A stretch of 64,000 bases of DNA from Bimuria novae-zelandiae CBS 107.79 (taxonomy: Eukaryota; Ascomycota; Dothideomycetes; Pleosporales; Didymosphaeriaceae): assembly GCA_010015655.1 (NCBI GenBank), contig ML976742.1, forward strand, positions 147,150-211,149, given 5' to 3'. The first letter of the stretch is position 1. Every line of letters starts with the position of its first letter. This document shows positions 10,148 through 20,349 of the stretch, one piece after another. Both the position numbers and the translations under genes were made by a program. Under the pieces are notes generated by a model. It ran no database searches. It was given only the letters and a program-made list of their open reading frames with translations, and was not told the origin of the DNA.

Positions 10148-12291
10148 ACGTGCACGGACAGCTCATGCCCGGAGACACCTCGTGCCCCGCCGAACACCAA
10201 GCCGCGTCTTAACACCACAACTTTAACAGACTATAACGCTATAGCCATGGCACCTATTAACAATGCAATTAAAGATTTGAAATCGCGTAATCTAGGAGAA
10301 CACTTTACGTTAAGGGAAGTTACTAAGAAATACAAGATTAACTACTTAACGCTAAGGTAAAGGTGGAGAGGTATAATAGCGTCTTAAGAGGATAAATACT
10401 TAAATTAATAAGCTCTCGACTAATAACAAGAGCTAGAGCTTATATAATATATTATAAAGCTTACAGAGAGAGGCCTTCCTCCTATAAGAGAGATAATTAG
10501 GAATTTCTTATCTAAAGTAGCCTATTAATAGCTGAGCGATCGATGGGTTTCTCGCTTTATTATTAGACACTAGATCTATATAATCTTAAAATAAACCACC
10601 GCTATAGATCGTGTTTGCCACCTAGCTAATTCTAAGTTAAAATACCGTCTCTATTTCGAGCTACTACATCGAAAGATCACTAAATATCACCTTAAGGCTC
10701 GAGATATATATAATATAGATAAGAAGGGCTTCTTAATTGGCTTAATAGGCAAAAGCAAGAGGATATTTAGCAAGCATTAATAAGAGAAGAAGGAGGTTTA
10801 AGCATCTCTTTAGGATAAATTACGCAAGTTCCTAACACTCCTAGCCTGCTACTACGCTAATAGGAGCTCGCTACCTCTAAGCCTTATCTACGCAGCTAAA
10901 AAAGGAGCTATATAATTAAGTTAAGTAAAGGATATTAAGGCAGGAGAACATAAGGTCTTTATCTTATTATCTTTAACAGGCTAGTTAAACGACGATATAG
11001 GCCTAGCTTAGCTAGAGCAGGTGTTTAATTGCTATATAAAGTAGTAATTAGGGAGATAGTAATTACTTATCCTTAATAGTTATAAATTTTATGTCACGAT
11101 AGAGTTTATTAACTACTATAATTACTATAGGATCCTCCTTATAATCCTTCCCCCCTATTTAACTTATACGCTCTAGCCGCTTAACGTAGTACTATTTAAG
11201 TCTCTCTCTTAAGCTTACTCTAATAAGCTTACTAACTATCTCTATAAGGCTTAAGGTCTTATTCTAATTAAGAAAGGAGACTTCTTCCTACTTTTCTAGA
11301 GCGCCTAAATATCCTCCTTCACGGAGAGCCTTATATTAAAGGCCTTCGAAGCTACTAGGATCTAGCCTATAGATGCCAACGTTATCCTCCGTAGATTTGC
11401 TAGCACGCCAGAAGCTAAGAGAAGCTTTTTATTAGGGCTCTTTAATTATAATTAGAGAAAGATAGATTAATTAGTTTAAGCTACTATTACTAATAACTAT
11501 TAGTATAAGGCAAAAAAGCTACGTTTAAGCGTGCACCATCTCTTTGTTTAGAATAAGCTTTTAAAGCATAAGAATAAGGGCTTAAAGGAGGCTCTTTAAT
11601 ATAAAAAGAAGTATAGGAAGAAGGGTAAAGCTCTTAACCTTTAATAGCGCTAGGAATATTATAGTAGCGCTGTCTACTAGTCTCCTCGCAAGCTACGTAA
11701 GGCTCGAGCTAGAGAAGTAGTACAGGAGCGAGATAAGATAGAGGAGAAACTCTAAAAAGTACAGGCTAAGAAGTAGCGCAAAGAGGCTTAACTATAGTAT
11801 TAAATTAAGCTTAAGGAGAAGTATATAGAGAGGTAAAGGCTTAAAAAGATAAGGGAGATTAAGTAAGCTAAGAAAGTAGCTAAACGCGCGCGTAAAGTTA
11901 AAGCTTAATATTAGAAAAAAGCTATTTAATAAGTTTAAAAACGTAAGTAACTAGCCTTATAAGTAATTTTATTAAGTAATAAGTATTAAAAACGCGCTAG
12001 CGCTACTTACGCTAGTATTTAAGCTTAAGATAAGCTATTTACTACTCCACCTAAAGTTACATTACGTGGCCGCAATATTAAGCTCCTAAGTAAATATAAT
12101 TAGTTTAAATTAATCGTAAGAGTCGATATAGTGCTTTACTAGAAAATCTCATAATAATAGCTATTGTACGTGGCTCAGTAGCCTCACTTTTGAAGTGGTG
12201 GATATGGTGTTCGGCGGGGCACGAAGTGTCTCCGGGCATGAGCTGTCCGTGCACGTTAGTGTCGCGGCGCACTGACTGTCTCGGCAGGGTA
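10148..12291 (+). mobile_element. Element B: pogo/Fot1-type DNA transposon with rearranged left end
   Basis: Inner TIR arms match well: ACGTGCACGGACAGCTCATG at 10148 onward and its complement ending at 12256. The right end continues outward with 35 bp (TAGTGTCGCGG...GGCAGGGTA, 12257-12291) shared with element A. The matching outer segment is missing at the left; its place is taken by element A's right terminus, which is the same 35 bp in inverted orientation. The body is densely RIP-mutated. Transposase orientation is plus. Confidence 0.75.
10248..10358 (+). pseudogene. N-terminal remnant of element B transposase
   Basis: ATG at 10248 opens MAPINNAIKDLKSRNLGEHF then TLREVTKKYKINYLTLR, a Psq-like helix-turn-helix related to that of element A (same pogo family) but clearly diverged from it. 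The stop follows at 10358-10360. The rest of the gene, to about 12.0 kb, is only traceable as RIP-altered sequence. Confidence 0.68.
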
Positions 12292-14820
12292 CGCACGGGC
12301 CTGACAGCTCAACGATAATGATAGCTTAACGATAAAATTATTTATTATCGTACGTTTTTTATAGAAATAATAAATTCTATTGCGCGCAGTACATAGTGAT
12401 AGATTCTTATACCTTCTTATTGCTGTTACATATTCTAATTACACATAGAGGCGGTGATGGAGGCCTCTTCGCTGCCCTCGCGGGAGGAGTAGTATCGTGA
12501 GCCACTTAATATAGAGTTAACATTAGTCTTACTAAAGATAATTAGGCCTTAGTCTGCTTGCTTAAGGGTAAATTAAGTCTCTAGGATATCTTACAAGACT
12601 ATAAGGTCGGCCTCTTAAGCTTCCTTTTTAATCCAACGCCCCTCGTTTAGCAGCAAAGTGTACGGGTCGTAAATACCTCTAGCTTGTTGCTAGCAAAACG
12701 CAACACTAAGCTGCTCTATAGAGACTTTATCCTGATAGGAGCGGCTAGCTTTATGGCGTTAATAAGTGCTTGTCTTATACTAAAACTCCTTCTTGGCAAG
12801 CTCCGCGCTGCCTCTTGGGTGTTGCAGTGTCTTTTTCTAAGTAATTCTGCAGCGATCAGTACTACGTTTTAAGTACTGTTTGCCATGATTGCGGAGGTTT
12901 GCCCGTAATTTCTTCCACTTGTTCAGGTGACTGGTGATCTCTCGCTCCTTTTTGCGGGCAAGCAGAGCTTCAGCTGCTGCTATCTCATTAATATTACGCC
13001 TCTCTACCATGGCACGGGCTTGCTGTGAGTATACGGGGCCTCCAGCGACTGCGAGGGCACGCCTTTTGCGCGCTCGACGCTCTGTTTTAGCCATCTCAGC
13101 AGCCTTTGTACGCTGTAATTGGCGCTCAAGTCCATGTGAGGAGAGGGCAAGTGCAGCGCTGCCTCTAATCGTACGCAAAACGTTAGCTGAGAGGTCTGGT
13201 GGCAGGTGCGTAGAGACTGCTTTTTTAACGCTTCTAAGCTGTAATTGTAACTGCCGAGAGGTCCTGGGCGTCTGCCAGCCAAAGTCGCCTGGGTTTAGGG
13301 GATAGTAGTCGTCGTCTTTAACCTTTGAGGCACTAAACAAGGCGACCCGGGCACTCTGCGAAGCCTTTTGGGCTGACGGAGAGCCTGCAACTTCAGCAAA
13401 GTAAGTCCGATTAGAGGGGGTCAAAGGCGAGCTTGCTGGCCCGAGGACTCCGTCCGACGACAGTATGACAGGTGTTGAGGGAGGAGAGACGTGCGGAGAC
13501 TCCGATTGTGCCCCCTCATCATCTGAAGCCTCTTCTGCAGCCCTTAGAGGTGCAAGTACTTGCTCAGGGCTCCATGGATGTAGGCCACAACGCCGCCAGC
13601 CGCTCCTCACAGTGTTTCTCTTGAACGCCTCCTCCCTGATTTGGTGGAGTATTGCAAAGAAATCTGCCCTATTTATGTCCACGGAGCCATCCCTCGCTGC
13701 CCAGTCAAGCGTCTTGCCATGATAGTGCTTGAGCGGCTGAAAACAGCCTACATCTAGAGGCTGTAGGAGGTGTGTTGTATGCGGAGGGAGAGTAACAACT
13801 CGTATTTTATGCTGCTCAGCGTACTTTAGAAATTCCTTTATTTAGTAAGAGTTATGCCTATTAAGTAACAATAGTCGCTAGCGGCCCTTCACCTTGCTCT
13901 CCGTTAGCTTATTAAAATGGCAGATCCAATCGACAGCTGTAAAGTTAGTAGAGTAGCCACTATTAGTTCTATTTATAAAGTAATTATCTAGTAAATTAAC
14001 TACCTATTACTCGAGTATTAAAGCTGCCTTAATAATTACTATAGGCTTAAGAACTTAGCTAGTAGCGGAGACGCACTTAATAAGCGACACTAGCTTTTAG
14101 TTATTTAAGTGCGGGATAACTATCTCTTATTAGTTTTTAGTATAAACGTAGCAGCTCTTCGCGACCCCTAATCTGTATACCGCACTCGTCTATGTTATAG
14201 CGGTGCGCAGGGAGGATTTTATAGTAGTCTATAACCTTTTAAAGCATGTTGTACTATTGCTAGAGGATTACTAGCGATTAAGTAAGCTTCCGCTGCACCT
14301 TAAGTGGCTTTGCCTTAACATACTTAAACTTTAAGTAAGCTTTAAGCCATCTTCGCGCCCATGCTGTCCCTACTTTTAGTAAAGATTTGCCGCCGTAGAG
14401 CTCCTTAAGGAGTAAGTTAGCTTAAATTTTAACTAGCATTCGCGTCACGCTGTACCTAATTAAATTAATAACGTTAACAAAGCGTAGTAGAGCTGCTTCT
14501 TGTTCGGCGGAGAGTAGCTTGTTTGTAGAAGCGCGTATAGACTTGTTATTGCTGCTATTAAAGGCGCGTCGCAGGCGTTAGTAAGGTAGTAGCGGGTTAT
14601 AATAGCGCGCGTAATAAAGTAGGTTTAGCCAGGTTAACTTTCGCAACTCTACCACAGCCTTTTCGATTATATCGCGCTCGCGATTGTAAGAGGAGGTGGT
14701 ATTAGAGCGATCTGGCATTTTCTTTTATTTAATTTGGCGTTGCGGTTGTCAAGATATAGAGGTTGAGGTTTTATTTATCGTTGAGCTGTCATTATCGTTG
14801 AGCTGTCAGGCCCGTGCGTA
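12290..14820 (-). mobile_element. Element C: pogo-type DNA transposon, partly spared by RIP
   Basis: TIRs start TACGCACGGGCCTGACAGCT at 12290 and end with the complement at 14820. Each arm carries a directly repeated inner motif (AGCTCAACGATAATGAC at the right, slightly altered at the left). The left TA is the terminal TA of element B, so C sits directly against B. The transposase is on the minus strand. About 12640-13800 keeps normal composition and an intact frame, whereas about 13800-14720 and the 12300-12620 end are RIP-mutated. Confidence 0.82.
12837..14718 (-). pseudogene. Element C transposase (DDE_1, pogo/CENP-B-like)
   Basis: The gene starts at ATG 14718 (MPDRSNTTSSYNRERDIIEK, HTH region), is interrupted by RIP-type TAG/TAA codons through the catalytic domain, then reads cleanly to a stop at 12837. 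The open C-terminal part holds HTTHLLQPLDVGCFQPLKHY just before NTVRSGWRRCGLHPWSPEQV, the usual end of the DDE_1 domain and start of the tail in fungal pogo transposases. The 281-codon open tail contains a basic, coiled segment. Stops in the DDE domain mean it cannot be active. Confidence 0.82.
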
Positions 14821-14874
14821 GCGCGGGCATTTCTCTGCGAGAAACTAGCGTTGGGCCCGAGTACCCAGATGACG

Positions 14875-16620
14875 TACAAAGGGTAATCTCAATAAAGTCG
14901 GCCGTCACGTGCAGCAGGGATTCCTGCAAGGGTAGCAACTTCAAAAGTCGCGCATCTTGATTCCATCTAAAGTATAAGCAAATACACCCAAATAAGATGT
15001 TCTAATTATGCTGTAAAGTTGTTCTGGCCACCTGCGTCCTCGCAGAGCTCTGCAACGCGCATAAAGTAGGTAGGATGAAGCTTTTCGGCCATATACTGCC
15101 TGAGTGTCTCATCACCTTGCCAGACCTCCTTTATGTACTGTTCTGCAGCCTTTTTGGCCTCCTTAGAACTTGATAGGCATTCGTAACTTGCCAAAAAACC
15201 TTCTAGACGCCCAAAACAGCGCTTAATTAGGTGTAAGTCGGGTGAATTGGGAGGCTAAGGGCCAAACTTGATTCCTAAAGCTTTAATTTCTGGCTGGTAG
15301 TACTAGAGACCTAGTAAGTGTAAGCAAACATTATCTTAAATTAAATAAATAGCTACGCCTAGGTTATTGTCGCGTATAGCGTAGTAATAAGGGAATAGGT
15401 GTTTCTTAAGTATGTTCTTTGCGTACTAGATACCGTTTATGCCCTTCCCTCCGTTGTATATAAACTCCTCTATTTTAAAGAACTTTTTAATAGTAAAAGG
15501 TTTCTTAATACCTACGCGGAGAGCTTCACCCTTCTTACTAGTAGCCTTATTAGTAGCTTAGCGTTAACTATTATTATAAGTAATATTATAGTTAATTTCT
15601 TATAGTTACTACTTTTTATTAGTACTAGCGATAGTCGCGCGAGAGCGTTTAACCTTAAAAGTCTTCTTTACTATATTATTTATATAAGAGACGCGTTATA
15701 TAAGGTCTTTTTAACTTTTATTATTATCTTAAGCCTAAATAACGCAAGGGCGTTAATAGAAGTAAGTAGTATTAGTTAAAGTAGTAGCGTAGATTATAAG
15801 ACTAAATTTAGATAGCGTTATAGGCAGTGCGTAGACGTTACTATCTTATTTAATTAGTCTTAAAATCTTCTACTTTCTGCCACGTATATTGCTCCTGCTA
15901 ATAGACTTAGAGATCTTATTATAGCAGACGAATATAATACGTGGAAAGTATAGGTTATATTTAGCCTTAAGCTAGGCATAGTACTATAGTCGCTAGTCCT
16001 TGTTATTACTACTAAGCGCTAGTTTTTTAGGTTATACTTTATAAGTTATTACATATAGGTGCTGCTCGTCGCGGTGCTCCCTAGTAATTTTATAGACTGT
16101 ATTCTTACTAAGTGTGATGCTAGCTTCTGCGCAGAGGTCTCTGACAGCGTTATGCACCCGGTAGGTGCCATATACGATGATGTCATGCCGTAGTCTTGCG
16201 CTCAGCGTAGAGCCATCGCGTACCTTTACAAGTCTACCAGGAGGAGACTGCTTGACTGTAGGTGTTGCAGCTAGCAATTCCTGCAGTGAGTCGCCCTTTA
16301 CGGCGCCTTTGACGCGTCGAAATGCCTTACCACAGGCGTGGTCAGTTATACCCAAATCAGTGGCGATTTCTGGGAAAGTGAGGTTGTATTTTGTCCTGAG
16401 AACGACGATAGCAGCTAGCTAGGCTTTTAAAAGTAATTAAGAGCTTTTTTTGGCAGGATTTAAAGCCATATTAAGTGAGAAACGTGAGGTTGAAGTGTAG
16501 GTGTTGACGCTCTACAGAGCTCTTAGAGGCTCGGAGGCTTGGAGACTCTGTTCCGCTAGTGACGCGCTAGCTTCTTGGCAAGTCACATGACGGCCGACTT
16601 TATTGAGATTACCCTTTGTA
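14875..16620 (-). mobile_element. Element D: Tc1/mariner-type DNA transposon, RIP mosaic
   Basis: TIRs of about 38 bp: TACAAAGGGTAATCTCAATA at 14875 and its complement ending at 16620, each including the TA. About 14880-15240 and 16040-16420 have near-normal composition, while 15240-16020 is strongly RIP-mutated. The transposase is on the minus strand. It lies 54 bp from element C and 25 bp from element E. Confidence 0.82.
15006..16469 (-). pseudogene. Element D transposase (Tc1/mariner type)
   Basis: From ATG at 16469 the frame shows an N-terminal HTH region (TFPEIATDLGITDHACGKAF) broken by early TAA/TAG codons. It is open over 16355-16032, lost in RIP sequence, then resumes as PPNSPDLHLIKRCFGRLEGF, the classic NSPDLNPIE-type motif next to the last catalytic acid of Tc1/mariner enzymes. 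It ends at 15006. Length of about 487 codons is longer than a minimal Tc1 transposase. Stops make it non-functional. Confidence 0.75.
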
Positions 16621-16645
16621 GGCTTCCGCCCGTGTAAAGGTGGGG

Positions 16646-18943
16646 TATCCCCCGCATGGCCAACATCGCCCTGGCACGGGCCACCATTTAAGGGCCAATC
16701 GGATGAATTGCTCCGACCCGGTAGAACACCAAGAATTATGCCTCTGTAGGGTAACTTCGCATAGATTTTGCATCTCTAAGGGCTTTAAGATAGGTTTATA
16801 TAATAGTTAAGCTTGCTTTTATATCTATTAACCTAATTATTTAATGCCGGCGGAGGTGCTCTATCTAATACTTAGCATTAACTTTTAGCCTATATAAAGG
16901 TAGCTAGCAAAGCGTATAGCTATAATAAGTATATAGTAGGCGTTAAAAGCTATAAGATAACTTTATATTACCTATAACTTATGCTAGAGGTGTCCAGGAT
17001 TAGAGTTTCTTATTAGTTATACGTCTAGCTACTACGCAATTAACATAGCTTTTACCCTTTGTAAATAGCTTTATAAATGTGTGTAAGCTGCCAAAATTAC
17101 CCTCTCCGCTAGCGAGTACGTTGTTAGGTCGCTCACGCTTATTTGAGCCTCGAGTAGGGCGGCCACCTCGCTTAAAGAGCTATTTAATAAGCTTGTATAG
17201 GAACTTCTTGTGGCCGGAGCGTTTAGCAGAGTCGCGAGAGGAGTACGAGGAGAGCCTGTAGTAATTATTAAGCGTTAGATCTAGTAGAAAGTACTAAAGC
17301 GGGCGCTAGGTACGCTAGCGGACCTGCTAAATAGAGTAGTAGCTTTTTATTTAGTTAAAGCGATTAACCTCGCTCTTATAGCAATTATAGTTATTTATTA
17401 TCTAAGGGATACTTAGTAACTTAAGAGGCTTACTACTAAAGGCTTTCTTAAAGAGTTTCTTATTATTTAGAGCTATCTTAGAGCGTCGGCGGAGCTTTAT
17501 AATAACCTAAGTTACTTATAGCGACTATCGTCAGCGGAGCATTAGTATGGTGTTAAGGGCAAAGTACTCACGCTTAGCGATAGTACTAGCAAAAAGAATA
17601 ACCTGGTTGTCTCTCTAAGCTGCCTAAAGCACCTATTAACTCTGCAAGAGCGCCTAGTAAGTATCTCCCTACTCTAGCTTACGCGTATAGTATGTTTTAA
17701 GTTTTATTAGGTTACTATTAAAGCGCTTTTTTAAGAGTTTTACCCGCGTATAAGTGCTAATAGCTAGCGCCTTTACCTATAATTCCGCCTTTACTATTAC
17801 CTTAAAAATTTCTTCTATTATTATCTTTATCGTGCAGACTGTCCTAGCGTAGCCTACGCCTTTAAATCTAAGGTATTTAAGTATAGGGATAGTGTTAAAG
17901 AGATTATTGTCCTATATAATGTAGAGATTTGGCAGAAAGAGGCGCTAGCCGGCAGCGTTTATGGCGAGTATAAAAGTAATAGGAACTAACTTTATAGGAG
18001 TAAAAGCTAGCGCGTTAGCAGGTAAGTTAAGTAAGTTAATAGGCCCTCGCCCTCTAGCATAAAATAACTAGTTTAGAATTACTTTATTATTAGCTAAGTA
18101 CTAGATCTTAAAGCCTTTAAGCGTAGGCTTTGTTTTTATTATTATAACCTTACTTACGCGGCCTGTAAATCTCGTAATTACCTTATTAATATAGAGGTGT
18201 ACGCTAAGCGCCTAGTACTTAAAGCTACGCTTGCGGAGCATCTCTAAGAGATCCTACACTTAGCTAAAGGGAGACTTAAAGCTCTAGTTAACCTCTATAT
18301 AGTATAAGTAGTAATTAAGCTGCTGCTATCTCTCCTTCGACATGTAGCGATTAATCTTATACCGAGCCGCTGTCCTATAAAGCTTCTGCTAATATTTAAC
18401 GAGCGAGGGCTCTTAGTAGACGCCTATATAAATAATAATAGCGAAGTACGTATATAGCTCGCTTAGAGAGGTAGGTTTCTATTAATAGCGGTTAGGCGTT
18501 AAGGGCGCGTTAGCCTAAAGCTTTTTAGCATGCTAATTTGTATAGTATGCAATCTAATTAACAACGCTTGTATTAAAAAACAAGTTAAATAAAGTAATAA
18601 AAGAGTTAAAATCTATATAGTTAGGTAAGAGAGCGCGTCTAAAAGTATATAGATTATTAATTTTAAGCGGTTACTATAAGGGTGGTAGCTAAGTAGGTAA
18701 ATTAGGCAAATCTCCTGCCTTTAGGCTATACTTTGTATATTTTACGAAGTCGGCATTATTACTTAATAGCGCTGTATAATTAGGCATAGTTACATATATA
18801 AAAGCTTTTAAAAAAGGCGTGTTTTGGCTGGCAAACAAAAATTGCCTACATGACGACAAACATTTAGTGTTTTGATGTATTTGCATCTAATTGGCTAATA
18901 AGATGTGGCCCGTGCCAGGGCGATGTTGGCCATGCGGGGGATA
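16646..18943. mobile_element. Element E: TIR element of unassigned superfamily, RIP-degraded
   Basis: Near-perfect 38-bp inverted repeats begin TATCCCCCGCATGGCCAACA at 16646 and end with the complement at 18943, with TA at both ends. The 2.2-kb interior is AT-rich, TpA-rich and full of stops on both strands. A 60-codon open patch at 17079-17261 gave no recognisable motif. TA flanks and size suggest a Tc1/mariner/pogo relative, but no transposase signature was found. The right end lies only 119 bp upstream of the DUF1907 start codon. Confidence 0.72.
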
Positions 18944-19062
18944 GGACCGCGCCATTCTCCACACACCGGAACACTAGAGCTTTTCTGGTAAGAAATAGTG
19001 GGTCTTAATGACACGACGATGTAACTTACTCCAACTCCACGTTTGTTACAACTTATAACCAA

Positions 19063-20096
19063 ATGGCCAATTCCTTAGCAGGCCTCATTATGCAGACGCA
19101 AAAGATTCCACTCTCACCACCGACCCTCGAAGAGATAGCTCTGGTGCTACAGTCTCCCCTTGCAGCCAATCACAAACATGCTACCGTAGAGGTAGTCCCA
19201 TGTCCAGACCTGCGGGAAGCGCCCTTCCACCTAGCGACACAAGGCCTATCAGGGGACGAAAAAATCTCAGATGTAGGCGGCCAACCAAACCTCTTCCCAA
19301 AGCCACGCCTTGAATGCAAATGGAGCATGATTGACATCGCGCGAGCTATGGAAATGGATCCCCACGGTGGCGGTCTCCTCGGTGCAGGCGCAGGTCCCTA
19401 CCACGTCGTAGGCCGCAACTGCGAACTAGTCCCGAACATTTCCTGGAACAACGGCTTTGACAACGTTACCAATGGAACGCGATACGCGCAAATAAAAGAG
19501 GGAAAGCCCAGCGTTGGACAGTGCCCAAGCGTTGATTGCGCACTCATGATCAATTTATACGGATCGCGAGGGGACCCAGGTCCTGTCATCAAAGTCACTG
19601 CAAAAGGTCGCGTAGGCGAGGAAAGGAGCATCACGGAATGCATTCAGAAAGCGCTCGCACATGCGTACGGTGACCGTACGGTCAGTGTCGGTGGCGTGTT
19701 TGTAGTCAAGAAGGGCAAAGCATACTACCATATCATGCCAGATTTTCCGCCCGAGGACGAGCTGCCATGGAATAATGCGAAGCAGGTGAATGATTGGCTG
19801 ACATTTCACGAGTTTGAAGCGCCCATTGTATGTTTGAGCGTGCTGCACTCGGCGGACCCTGAGAAGAAGTTGGGATTGAGGATGGAGGTAAGTGGACTAT
19901 TGTACGAGAGTTTTGGAAGATTGCTGAATACTTGCAGCATACGCATTGCACGTCGATGGAAGGCAAGGATGTTGGAGGACATTATCACGGCGACATTGAC
20001 GGCAAAATTGAATACGAAGGGTACTTCAACGTTGCACAGACACTCTATCGGATCGAACAACCGAAGACAATAATTGAAAGGGACTCTCGCGACTAG
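19063..20096 (+). CDS. DUF1907 ester hydrolase (human C11orf54 homologue)
   Basis: A soluble zinc-dependent ester hydrolase family of poorly defined physiological role. Exons 19063-19887 and 19938-20096, split by a 50-nt intron (GTAAGT to TTGCAG), give 327 residues. Exon 2 supplies the family's metal site: EHTHCTSMEGKDVGGHYHGD across the splice junction, with His276, His278, His290 and His292. Upstream hallmarks are GPYHVVGRNCELVPNISW and GEERSITECIQKALAHAYG. Ignoring the intron would read to 20073 with an aberrant tail; the spliced tail is clearly correct. The promoter is squeezed against transposon E. Confidence 0.92.
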
Positions 20097-20349
20097 GGAG
20101 AAACGGAGACATTGATCCTACTTAGCTGAAGAGTCAGAAGTTTTGGGATAGAAGAGACCAATTCACTTACGAAGCAATGCAACTGAATTCTGACTGGGCT
20201 TCGAGAGCTTTCATGGGCGTTTAAGAGCTATCGTAGATCTGGCCACCTAGCTTTGAAACAAGATTATATAGCAGTCAAGCTGCGTTGGAATGGGCTGAAT
20301 GAAGCCTCGTGTGTGAAGCTTGCATCTCTGGGTTCCCTTTCTCAAGAAG
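20097..20349. other. Convergent intergenic gap
   Basis: About 250 bp between the ends of the convergent DUF1907 and C2H2-type genes. Nothing recognisable besides 3' flanking sequence. Confidence 0.35.
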
